This document shows positions 1-7,319 of a stretch of 39,164 nt of DNA, piece after piece. Position numbers and translations under genes: made by a program. The stretch's first letter is position 1, and every line of letters begins with the position of its first letter. Source of the stretch: Gemmatimonadota bacterium (lineage in GTDB: Bacteria; Gemmatimonadota; Gemmatimonadetes; Gemmatimonadales; GWC2-71-9); assembly GCA_022566515.1 (NCBI GenBank), contig JADFIT010000012.1, forward strand, positions 1-39,164. Direction: 5' to 3'. The notes beneath the pieces were generated by a model. That model was not told the DNA's origin, did no database searches, and saw only the letters and a program-made list of their open reading frames with translations.

Positions 1-37
1 CCGACTTCGTGCACCAAGAGGGAGTACATAGCAGGCA

Positions 38-132
38 AATGAGCTTGACGAAATCATCGGTTGCGATCGAAGTGCATAGTACACTTCACAAAAATGGGCA
101 TCCGGCGCCTCGTCTATGAGCTTGCAGAATAA
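38..132 (+). pseudogene. Remnant of a GxxExxY-family gene (internally deleted)
   Basis: Conceptual translation of 38-61 gives NELDEIIG. After a shift of frame, 63-77 gives AIEVH, which together resemble the N-terminus of GxxExxY proteins (typically NELT..IIGAAIEVH). From 85 to the stop at 130-132 another frame reads FTKMGIRRLVYELAE, resembling the C-terminal end of the same family (typically ..DGIRR..). The central region, including the nuclease-like core, is missing. I read this as a decayed, internally deleted gene with a 2-base loss near 61. The matches are short and the family comparison is from memory, so this is tentative. Confidence 0.45.
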
Positions 133-133
133 T

Positions 134-163
134 CTCTGCGATCTCCGCGTGCTCCGCGGTGAA
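134..163 (+). repeat. CTCTGCG/CTCCGCGGTGA-type interspersed motif
   Basis: The stretch contains CTCTGCG, CTCCGCG and CTCCGCGGTGA in close succession. Motifs of this kind recur in intergenic DNA of many bacterial genomes and in my experience often flank GxxExxY genes, which fits the remnant just upstream. Only one copy is seen in this window, so its repeated nature is inferred. The rest of 164-252 shows no gene, and no Shine-Dalgarno sequence precedes the next start. Confidence 0.35.
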
Positions 164-252
164 TACGTCACCACAATTCGGGCCCGGAGAACTAGAGGGC
201 GCGGGAAAAAAGCGATTACCTTTCGCTATTCTCATACTGAAAACACCATCTG

Positions 253-1530
253 ATGTCATACGTGCGATCCCGAATCCTCATCGCGTCGATCCTTGCAGCG
301 CAGGCCGCCGGAACGGCCACGGCGGCGGCCCAGAGTGCCGGCACGTCTGCGGAGCGCATCCTTGCACACATCACGTTCTTGGCCGATGACGCGAGAGAGG
401 GACGGGGCGTGGGCACGGCCGGACTGGATTCAGCCGCCCAGTACATCGCCAGCCGTTTCATGGAAATCGGCCTGGAACGAGCCACTCCTCACGGGTTCCT
501 GCAACGGTTCACGATTTCACCTACGGCACCGGCAGCCGCTCACAGCGGCATTGGCGGCGCTGCCGTCGCGAACGTCGTGGGGATCCACCCGGGGAGCGGG
601 AATCTCAAGAATCAGGCCGTGGTCGTCGGCGCCCACTACGATCACCTCGGCTACGGTGGATTCGGCAGCCTCGAGCCTGATAGCGTGCCTGTCATTCACA
701 ACGGAGCGGATGACAACGCGTCGGGCACGGCGGTGTTGATCGAGGTGGCGCGACTGTTGCAGTCCCGGTCTGCAGACAACGTGCGGTCGCTGGTGTTCGT
801 CGCGTTCACCGCCGAGGAGTCCGGGTTGATCGGTTCGGACTACTACGTAAAGAACCCCGTCATCCCGAACGACTCGACGTTCGCAATGCTCAACATGGAT
901 ATGGTGGGGTACGTAACGGAGAACCGCCTCACCGCCTTCGGCGCGAAGACGGCGAAGGAGTTCGATGCACTACTCGATTCAATCAATGCCTCCTACGGAT
1001 TCCAGCTCAGTGCGTTGGGAGATGGTTACGGCCGCAGCGACCAGCAGTCGTTCTTCGTGCAGAAGATTCCAGTGCTGCATTTTTTCACCGGGACGCATGA
1101 GAACTATCACCGTCCGACCGACGACACGGAGTACATCAACGCCGATGGGGCGGCCCGCGTGGCCTCCCTGGTCGCCGACCTGACATGGAAGCTGGCGACA
1201 CGGAACGAACCTCTGAGCTTCGTCGATGCCGAGCCACCTACGATGACAGCCTCCGGGGGGTACGGCGCGTATCTAGGATCCATTCCCGACATGTCGGAGT
1301 CCCCCGACGGGGTGCGCCTCACCGGCGTGCGTGCCGGGAGCCCGGCGGCCGCCGCCGGCATCCGAGCCGGCGACATCATCATCAAGATCGGCGAGTTCGA
1401 CGTGTCTGATTTGTATGAAATGACTGACGCGCTTCGGTCTCACAAGCCGGGAGACGCCGTTACGATCCTGGTGCGCCGGGACGGCGAGGTGCTCGAGCTG
1501 CTTGCGACCCTGGGTAAACGCGGTGCGTGA
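253..1530 (+). CDS. Secreted M28-family zinc aminopeptidase with C-terminal PDZ domain
   Basis: A predicted exported metallopeptidase that removes N-terminal residues from peptides in the periplasm or outside the cell. An N-terminal signal peptide (about residues 1-27, ending AAAQ) precedes an M28 domain (about 35-315). All expected dinuclear zinc ligands are visible: H128 in GAHYDH, D153 in GADDNASG, E188/E189 in TAEESG, D216 in NMDMVG and H286 in NYHRPTDD. Residues 340-420 form a PDZ domain (GSPAAAAGIRAGDIIIKIG), which may bind substrate or C-terminal peptides. The length of 425 aa suits an M28-PDZ fusion. No clear Shine-Dalgarno sequence precedes the ATG; it is chosen because the signal peptide begins there. 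The end overlaps the following GAF gene by 8 nt, suggesting co-transcription. Class is confident; substrate is unknown. Confidence 0.92.
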   Translation: MSYVRSRILIASILAAQAAGTATAAAQSAGTSAERILAHITFLADDAREGRGVGTAGLDSAAQYIASRFMEIGLERATPHGFLQRFTISPTAPAAAHSGIGGAAVANVVGIHPGSGNLKNQAVVVGAHYDHLGYGGFGSLEPDSVPVIHNGADDNASGTAVLIEVARLLQSRSADNVRSLVFVAFTAEESGLIGSDYYVKNPVIPNDSTFAMLNMDMVGYVTENRLTAFGAKTAKEFDALLDSINASYGFQLSALGDGYGRSDQQSFFVQKIPVLHFFTGTHENYHRPTDDTEYINADGAARVASLVADLTWKLATRNEPLSFVDAEPPTMTASGGYGAYLGSIPDMSESPDGVRLTGVRAGSPAAAAGIRAGDIIIKIGEFDVSDLYEMTDALRSHKPGDAVTILVRRDGEVLELLATLGKRGA

Positions 1531-1990
1531 ACCAAAGCTCAAAGCGTCATCCGTCGTCAAGAGCCTCCACGGCGCTTTCTGCCGAGACGTGCCACAAAAA
1601 GAGCTTCTCACAATAGCCGTCACCAAGATTCGCGAGGCCGGTGCACCGTACACGTCCGTGTTCATCTACCTGCTAGACGAAACCCGTAACACGCTCGTTC
1701 TCGAGGCGTTTGACGGCCGCGCCACCGACCTCACCAGCATACCGGTGGGAGAGGGCATCTGCGGCAAAGCCGTGGCGGAAAAGGCAGACCTGAACATTCC
1801 GGATGTTTCCGCCGCTTCCGAGTATTTGGCATGCAGCAGCGAAACGAATTCCGAACTCGTCGTGCTGATTCGGCGGCACGACGAGATCCTCGGCGAGATC
1901 GATATCGACAGCGACGTGCCCAACGGCTTCGACGACGTAGAAGTCGCTGCTGTGAAAGAGGTGGCCGACGCGCTGGCAACCCTCCTCTGA
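1523..1990 (+). CDS. GAF-domain protein resembling free-methionine-(R)-sulfoxide reductase
   Basis: A single GAF domain fills this 155-aa protein. The core IPVGEGICGKAVAEK...LACSSETNSE...GEIDIDSD follows the pattern of fRMsr (MsrC/YebR), which reduces free methionine-R-sulfoxide. Two of the family's three redox cysteines can be placed: C80 (GICG) and C104 (LACSSE), the latter matching the catalytic cysteine of the E. coli enzyme. The E. coli residue corresponding to C84 is absent (TS here). A GTG at 1523 is chosen over a TTG at 1502 because it leaves only an 8-nt overlap with the peptidase gene; neither has a good ribosome site. It could instead be a ligand-binding GAF protein. A role in oxidative repair is inferred from the retained cysteines. 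Confidence 0.75.
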   Translation: MREPKLKASSVVKSLHGAFCRDVPQKELLTIAVTKIREAGAPYTSVFIYLLDETRNTLVLEAFDGRATDLTSIPVGEGICGKAVAEKADLNIPDVSAASEYLACSSETNSELVVLIRRHDEILGEIDIDSDVPNGFDDVEVAAVKEVADALATLL

Positions 1991-2052
1991 CTTTACCTTG
2001 CGATGAGCGAATCCTCTCCACACGCCGTCGATGCGTTCCTTCCACTTCAGCC

Positions 2053-2709
2053 ATGATCCGCCTGCACCCGTTCGAACTCGTGTTCTCTGATTACGCCGGT
2101 ACTTTCTTTCCTGAGATTCGAGCGGAAGCACCGGAAGGTGCGATGAACCTGGCAACAATAGCTAAGCTCCAGTCCACACAGCGGCTCCTCCGAGAACTCG
2201 GATCGCCCGACTTGGCCGAGGAGGACGCAGGAGCGGTCGGTGAATACCTCGCTCTCCTCTTCGCCGCATATCGATATTGGGAGGCCGAGGAACCCACGCT
2301 GTCTGTCGACAGGGACAGACTGACCCGGGCCATCCAACACCCGCCCACGCAAGGGCTTGCAGCGCACCACGACGCCTGCTATCTCGAGTTTCCGGAACGC
2401 TGGTTTTGGGCCACGATCGGCGAGGGCCAGCCGCACGAGCCCCTGGAGGGAATGTTCGTGGTGAGTACAGGACCACACACCGGCATCACCGTGGTCGCAA
2501 TTCTCGGACTGCGACCAGGTCGTGAGGGATTCTCTCAGATAACGGTCACGGGCGGTGCGGACGCCGTCGCCGCCGCGTCGGGAACGATGCGCGATCCGCC
2601 CTTTGCTCCGGTCATGGATGGCGGTTTGGCAGCCGGGTTCAAGTCGGTGACCTCAGATGGGGAGCTGCTGCACCTGGCCCGCCTCGCGCTCGAATCGGCT
2701 GCTGAGTAG
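2053..2709 (+). CDS. Conserved-looking protein of unknown function
   Basis: I do not recognise this 218-aa protein. The reading frame is open well upstream, but the ATG at 2053 starts 62 nt after the GAF gene and avoids a long overlap. The sequence is soluble-looking, acidic, without a signal peptide, membrane segment or cysteine-rich motif. An aromatic patch (FPERWFWATIG, about residues 113-123) and a Gly/Val-rich segment (MFVVSTGPHTGITVVAILGL, about 133-152) suggest a beta-rich core in the second half. It sits between the GAF gene and PolX in the same direction, so it may share a transcript with the upstream genes. No function can be assigned. Confidence 0.7.
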   Translation: MIRLHPFELVFSDYAGTFFPEIRAEAPEGAMNLATIAKLQSTQRLLRELGSPDLAEEDAGAVGEYLALLFAAYRYWEAEEPTLSVDRDRLTRAIQHPPTQGLAAHHDACYLEFPERWFWATIGEGQPHEPLEGMFVVSTGPHTGITVVAILGLRPGREGFSQITVTGGADAVAAASGTMRDPPFAPVMDGGLAAGFKSVTSDGELLHLARLALESAAE

Positions 2710-2715
2710 CTTCAC

Positions 2716-2721
2716 TATCAT
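2716..2721 (+). promoter_or_regulatory. Candidate -10 element for a leaderless polX transcript
   Basis: TATCAT lies exactly 6 nt before the ATG of polX, and no Shine-Dalgarno sequence is present. If this is a -10 box, transcription would begin at or next to the start codon. No convincing -35 is seen. The same arrangement occurs before three other genes in this window. Confidence 0.4.
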
Positions 2722-2727
2722 ATACCT

Positions 2728-4455
2728 ATGAGCAGCAAGAACGAAGTCACCAGAGTGCTCGAGCAGATTGCGGCCTATCTCGAACTCAAGGGAGAAAACG
2801 CATTCCGCGTAAGGGCGTATCAAACCGCGGCTCGGGCGGTATCCGGCTTCACCGACGATTTCGCAGAGGCGGCCGCGAGCGGCAAGCTCGCCGAGCTGGG
2901 TGGCATCGGGCCGGCCACTCTCCAAATCGCCGTCGAAGTGCTCGCCACGGGTCGAGCCACCCTGCTCGACGACTTGAGGAAGGAAACCCCTTCGGGTCTC
3001 GTCGACATGATGCAGATTTCGGGGCTCGGCGTCGCCAAGATCCGCCAAATCCACGAGAGCCTCGGCATCAAAACGCTGTCCGAGCTCGAAGAGGCGGCGA
3101 AAGACGGCAGGCTAGCGAGCTTGCCGCGTTTCGGACCCAAGACGGCACAGAAAGTTCTCAAAAGCCTGCAGTTTCTCAAACGGGTCGGCGAGTTTCGTTT
3201 GTTTCATCATGCCAGGGCCGAGGCACAGACGCTGCTGCCGGCGTTGAGAAAACTTCCCGGCGTCTCCCGGGCGGAAATTGTCGGGGGCATCCGCCGACGG
3301 CGTGAGGTCATCGAGAACATGGAGTTTCTCATCGAGCTCGACGGATCGTGGAACGCACTCGTCGATCGGTTGGACTCTCTGGTCGATGTTACGGAATTTG
3401 CCAGCGAGACCGAGGGCATAATCACCATCAAGTTTGGGAGCGGTTCCGTTGCAAGTCTCTGCACGAGCCCGCCCGATGAGATGGGGTTCCACATGGTGCG
3501 TACCACCGGGAGCGCCGAGCACTTGGAGGCGCTGGCCCATAGGGGGCAAGACCTGGGACTCTCATGGACAGAGAGCGGTGTGGTCTTGCACGGCGACAAG
3601 ATCGATTGCCCCACGGAGGAGGACGTGTACGCCGCGTTTGAACTCGAGTGGATTCCTCCGGAGTTGCGGGAGGGCCTGGGTGAGATCGAGGCGGCGGCCC
3701 GAGGAGGCCTGCCCCAGCTCGTTGACGGCGCCGACTTACGCGGCTTCATCCACTGCCACAGTGACTACTCTGACGGAACCAGCACCGTTCGCGATTGGGC
3801 GATTGCTGCGCGCGACGCGGGGTACGAGTACGTGGGAATCACGGATCACAGTGAGGCTGCCACATACGCCGGTGGACTGTTCCGTAACAACGTCAAGGAT
3901 CAACATGAGGAGATCGACCGCACCAACGCAGAATTGCAGGGCATCACCGTTCTCAAGGGCATCGAGGTCGATATTCTCCAAGACGGGAGTCTCGACTACA
4001 CGCCCGAGATACGCTCCTCTTTCGATTTCGTAATCGCGTCGCTGCACAGCAGATTCAGCCAGGATCGCGAAACCATAACGAAACGGATTCTTCGTGCCAT
4101 GGACGATCCTGACATGGCGATCTTGGGGCATCCAACCGGACGCTTGTTACTGTCGCGCGATCCGTATCCCATGGATCTCGACGCGATCTTCAGCAAGGCT
4201 GCGGAATGCGGTATTGCAATCGAAATCAACGCCGATCCTCAACGATTGGACTTGGACTGGCGGTTCGTGCGCAGGGCAGTCGCGCAGGGCGTGAAGATTT
4301 CGATCGGAGCCGATGCGCACAACGTGTCGGGGATGGCCAACATGGACCTCGGTATCGGCATCGCACGCAAAGCATGGCTTGCTCCGAGTGACGTCCTCAA
4401 CGCGCTTCCATTGAAGGGATTCCTTCGATTTGTGGCCCAGCGCAGAAACAATTGA
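2728..4455 (+). CDS. polX: PolX-family protein: PHP exonuclease with degenerate polymerase active site
   Basis: Layout matches bacterial PolX at 575 aa: an N-terminal helix-hairpin-helix region (about 1-150), a family X polymerase core (155-325, ending IPPELREG.GEIEAA) and a C-terminal PHP phosphoesterase domain (335-570). The PHP metal ligands all appear intact: H342 and H344 (HCHSD), D349, D373-H374 (ITDHS), E413 (GIEVD), H440, H468 (GHPTG), and D529/H531 (GADAH). The polymerase catalytic triad is not intact. The usual GDID becomes ENME (N197-M198-E199), and the third aspartate (usually VDLR) is replaced in VASLC (S243). I infer a DNA repair 3'-5' exonuclease or AP-type nuclease without nucleotidyl transfer; non-canonical PolX proteins of this type are known in prokaryotes. 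The stop overlaps the start of nth. Confidence 0.9.
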   Translation: MSSKNEVTRVLEQIAAYLELKGENAFRVRAYQTAARAVSGFTDDFAEAAASGKLAELGGIGPATLQIAVEVLATGRATLLDDLRKETPSGLVDMMQISGLGVAKIRQIHESLGIKTLSELEEAAKDGRLASLPRFGPKTAQKVLKSLQFLKRVGEFRLFHHARAEAQTLLPALRKLPGVSRAEIVGGIRRRREVIENMEFLIELDGSWNALVDRLDSLVDVTEFASETEGIITIKFGSGSVASLCTSPPDEMGFHMVRTTGSAEHLEALAHRGQDLGLSWTESGVVLHGDKIDCPTEEDVYAAFELEWIPPELREGLGEIEAAARGGLPQLVDGADLRGFIHCHSDYSDGTSTVRDWAIAARDAGYEYVGITDHSEAATYAGGLFRNNVKDQHEEIDRTNAELQGITVLKGIEVDILQDGSLDYTPEIRSSFDFVIASLHSRFSQDRETITKRILRAMDDPDMAILGHPTGRLLLSRDPYPMDLDAIFSKAAECGIAIEINADPQRLDLDWRFVRRAVAQGVKISIGADAHNVSGMANMDLGIGIARKAWLAPSDVLNALPLKGFLRFVAQRRNN

Positions 4456-5093
4456 CCACCGACGACAAGAAGACCCGCACTAGAGCAATCATTCGAAAGC
4501 TCAAGAAACGCTTCCCGGACGCGATGTGCTCGCTCAATCATCGCTCTCCACTGCACCTTCTCGTCGCTACAATCTTGAGCGCGCAGTGTACCGACGAGCG
4601 CGTCAACATCGTCACGAAGGACCTCTTCAAGCGTTACCGGACGGCCCGAGATTTTGCCGGTGCACACCCGGACGAGCTGGAGCAGATAATCAGGTCTACG
4701 GGCTTCTATCGAAACAAGACGAAGTCGATTATCGGCATGGCCCAAACCCTCGTCGAGAGCCACAGCAGCAAGGTTCCCCGAACAATGGAGCAACTCACCC
4801 GCCTTCCTGGTGTCGGTAGAAAGACCGCCAACGTCGTGCTGGGTAATGCATTCGGCATCGACGAGGGCATCGTAGTTGATACGCATGTTACGCGCATCTC
4901 CAACCGGCTAAAACTCACCACGAACAAAGATGCTGTGAGGATCGAACAGGATCTGATGTGCCTAGTGCCGAAGAAGGATTGGACTATCTTCCCCCACCTC
5001 ATGATCCACCATGGGCGCGCCATATGTCAGGCGCGCAAGCCAAGATGTGAAGCATGTCCAATCAACACGCTCTGCCCGTCCTCACTGGCTTGA
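4452..5093 (+). CDS. nth: Endonuclease III (DNA glycosylase/AP lyase)
   Basis: Excises oxidised pyrimidines and cleaves the resulting abasic site in base excision repair. The 213-aa length is close to E. coli Nth (211). The helix-hairpin-helix LPGVGRKTA (118-126) carries the catalytic lysine K124, and D143 lies in VVDTHV. The C-terminal [4Fe-4S] ligands C192-x6-C199-x2-C202-x5-C208 have canonical spacing. Translation appears to start at TTG 4452, overlapping the PolX stop (TTGA), which gives coupled synthesis of two repair enzymes. An initial ATG is absent, and the N-terminus MTTDDKKTRT fits the family. Identity is secure; only the start codon is a choice. Confidence 0.95.
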   Translation: MTTDDKKTRTRAIIRKLKKRFPDAMCSLNHRSPLHLLVATILSAQCTDERVNIVTKDLFKRYRTARDFAGAHPDELEQIIRSTGFYRNKTKSIIGMAQTLVESHSSKVPRTMEQLTRLPGVGRKTANVVLGNAFGIDEGIVVDTHVTRISNRLKLTTNKDAVRIEQDLMCLVPKKDWTIFPHLMIHHGRAICQARKPRCEACPINTLCPSSLA

Positions 5094-5129
5094 TGCCTAC
5101 TGCAATTCGGTCTTGGATCAGAGGGAAAC

Positions 5130-5555
5130 GTGAAAATCGATCTCGCCCTCGCATGTGATTACGCACTAATAGACCAGTTCGGCAAGCTCTCCGTCATGGG
5201 GATCTTCGAGCACATCTGGGTACATCACTTTCCGGTCGTACACCAGCGCCTGCACCTCGTGTTGCGCCTGAAAGGGCGACGCACAGAACTCGGCGAGCAT
5301 CGCGTACGCATCCGTCTCGTCGACGAAAACGACAGCGAGATCATCAACGGCAACGGCACGGTGACCTTTGCAGAGCCGCCCGCTGGGGTCACAGAGGTCG
5401 AAGCCGGTACCGTTCTGGTGTTCGACGTGCCGCTGGACCACGCCGGATCCTACCGTTTCGAGATCTTTATTGATGACGAGCAAGTAGCATCCGTCCCACT
5501 CACAGTGGGCGTCGCTCCCAACTCGGCCTCGTCTGAAACTGCGGGATCGCCTTGA
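5130..5555 (+). CDS. DUF6941-like small beta-rich protein
   Basis: A 141-aa protein that I match, from memory, to the DUF6941 family. It shows the typical layout: an N-terminal CDYALIDQFGKLSVMGIFEHIW, split as CDYALIDQFGK then LSVMGIFEHIW, followed by FPVVHQRLHLVLRL, GEHRVRIRLVD and a closing YRFEIFIDDEQVASVPL. The pattern is that of a beta-sandwich resembling part of a receptor-like or Ig-like fold. No signal peptide or membrane segment is present, so it is probably cytoplasmic. GTG 5130 is chosen because a GAGGG sequence lies 5-6 nt before it. Function is unknown. It is followed 16 nt later by the glycosyltransferase gene in the same direction. Confidence 0.75.
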   Translation: MKIDLALACDYALIDQFGKLSVMGIFEHIWVHHFPVVHQRLHLVLRLKGRRTELGEHRVRIRLVDENDSEIINGNGTVTFAEPPAGVTEVEAGTVLVFDVPLDHAGSYRFEIFIDDEQVASVPLTVGVAPNSASSETAGSP

Positions 5556-5571
5556 CGGGGAAGTCGAGCCC

Positions 5572-7305
5572 GTGACCGCGCCAAAGTACAATCGTTGGCT
5601 GATGGCATCGCTCGCAATCGTCGTCATTGGGCTGGCCTTCCGCATCAACGGCTATCCCCTCCTCGAACCCGACGAGGGCCGAAACGCCGAAATTGCCCGA
5701 GAGATGGCTGAGTCAAACGACTACATAATCCCGCGACTCAACGGGCTGCCGTACCTCGACAAACCCATCCTCTACTTTTCCGTGGGCGCCGCCATCATGG
5801 AACTGCTTGGCCCCACGGAGCTGGCCGCCCGTCTGCCCTCACTTCTCTTCACCGTTGCCACGCTCATGTTGGTGTGGTGGTTCGGTCACCGAACCCTCGG
5901 ACCTGCCGGCGGCCTTATCGCGGCGGCGGCAACCGGTGCGATGCCGCTCACCCTCGCCTTCGCCCGAACCGTAATCTTCGACAGCGCCCTCACCTTCTTC
6001 ATCACCCTGTCCATATTCGGCTTCTATCTGGCCTCAGAACCGCCGCCGGGCGCCACGGACGCGGCCGGCCACGAGCACGCCGCGTCGTGGACAGCGGTGG
6101 GATGGATTGGCCTCGCGCTCGGCGTGTTGACCAAGGGACCGATCGGGTTGGCCTTGCCCCTCATGGTGATCGTGCCGTACCTCGCCTGGCGGCGGCGCTG
6201 GTACGCGCTCTGGGATCCGGTAGCCGTGCTGCTTTTCGTCGCACTCCTCCTCCCATGGCTGTTCGCCATGTCGCGCGAGGTGCCGGACTTCCTGGAGTAC
6301 GCCCTGGTGACGGAGACTTTCCAGCGCCTCACCACCGACGAACTCCGCCGCACCGGACCCTTTTGGTATTTCTTGCCGATCATCGTGGCCGGCTCGCTGC
6401 CATGGTCCCTCGTTGCCGCCGTGGGGTGGAAGCGTGGACGTCCCGACCGCGACGCTTCAGGCAAATGGGATCGACGACTAGTTCTGTTGCTCCTGTGGAT
6501 CGTCATCCCGCTCTTGTTCTTCTCACTTTCACAATCGAAGCGCCCGCACTATGTGCTTCCTCTCATGCCGGCCATCGGCCTCCTCGTGGGACTCCTCTGG
6601 AGCGGCAGAGATAAGCGGGCTTGCGGCGCTCGAGGCGGAGGCGTGGCACTCGCCATCTGCGGTATCGTGATTCTCCTCGCTCCGATTATCGTGGGCGCTC
6701 TCCTGGAAGTCGAGGCGGGTGTTGCACAGGCCATTCCCGGCACGGCAAGGATGCTGGGCATCGTCTGCGTGATCGCGGGTGCCACCGCCTTCTTCGTCTC
6801 ACACCGGAGAGACTTGTCTCTCTTTGCTCTGTGCGTTCCGGTTGTCGCTATCCCGTTTGTGAGCATGAACCTCATGAGCGCCATCGGCGAAGATCGGTCC
6901 GGCCGGGAGATGGCACGTGCCATCCAACGCATCATGACGGACCGCACGGAGATCATTGCCATTCAGACCTATCCACTGTCCCTGCCGTTTTATCTGAGAC
7001 GCCAGTTCCTCATTGCTACAGGAGACGGATCTGAACTCACCAGCAACTACCTGATCCGCACCTACTCCCGCTGGACCGGCACGCCCGGCACACCCTTCCG
7101 GCCCGTGGATTGGTGGGTGGACATCTTGGCGAATTGTCGCCTGCCCCACGTGTTCCTCGCGCGTGTCGACGATGTGCGGGCACGCAGCCTCTTGTCCGAC
7201 CGGCTGCCGCTCATCAGCACCACCCGCAAGGTGGCGGCTTACGGCCCCTGCGGCGGCTCCGACTTGGCCGCGCTTCCCCCAGGCCAGACACTCCCGAGTT
7301 ATTAG
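5572..7305 (+). CDS. Family 39/83-type (ArnT-like) membrane glycosyltransferase
   Basis: A 577-aa polytopic membrane protein of the PMT/ArnT type, which transfers a sugar from a polyprenyl-phosphate carrier to a lipid or protein acceptor on the periplasmic face. The first membrane helix (about 10-28) is followed by the periplasmic loop motif EPDEGRNAEIAREM with the acidic pair D34-E35, then YLDKPILYFSVGA, both hallmarks of the family. About ten further hydrophobic segments follow, and a soluble C-terminal part (about 450-577) ends the protein. GTG 5572 begins 16 nt after the previous gene. asnB starts 14 nt downstream, so the two are probably co-transcribed. Acceptor and sugar are unknown; a GT2 that could make the lipid-linked donor is at 32362-33102. 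Confidence 0.88.
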   Translation: MTAPKYNRWLMASLAIVVIGLAFRINGYPLLEPDEGRNAEIAREMAESNDYIIPRLNGLPYLDKPILYFSVGAAIMELLGPTELAARLPSLLFTVATLMLVWWFGHRTLGPAGGLIAAAATGAMPLTLAFARTVIFDSALTFFITLSIFGFYLASEPPPGATDAAGHEHAASWTAVGWIGLALGVLTKGPIGLALPLMVIVPYLAWRRRWYALWDPVAVLLFVALLLPWLFAMSREVPDFLEYALVTETFQRLTTDELRRTGPFWYFLPIIVAGSLPWSLVAAVGWKRGRPDRDASGKWDRRLVLLLLWIVIPLLFFSLSQSKRPHYVLPLMPAIGLLVGLLWSGRDKRACGARGGGVALAICGIVILLAPIIVGALLEVEAGVAQAIPGTARMLGIVCVIAGATAFFVSHRRDLSLFALCVPVVAIPFVSMNLMSAIGEDRSGREMARAIQRIMTDRTEIIAIQTYPLSLPFYLRRQFLIATGDGSELTSNYLIRTYSRWTGTPGTPFRPVDWWVDILANCRLPHVFLARVDDVRARSLLSDRLPLISTTRKVAAYGPCGGSDLAALPPGQTLPSY

Positions 7306-7319
7306 GCAGGGACCGCATC

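Noticed and set aside
5874-6614. Alternative-frame open region within the ArnT-like gene
   Set aside because: Arg/Pro/His-rich translation without domain features; the membrane protein frame is far better supported.
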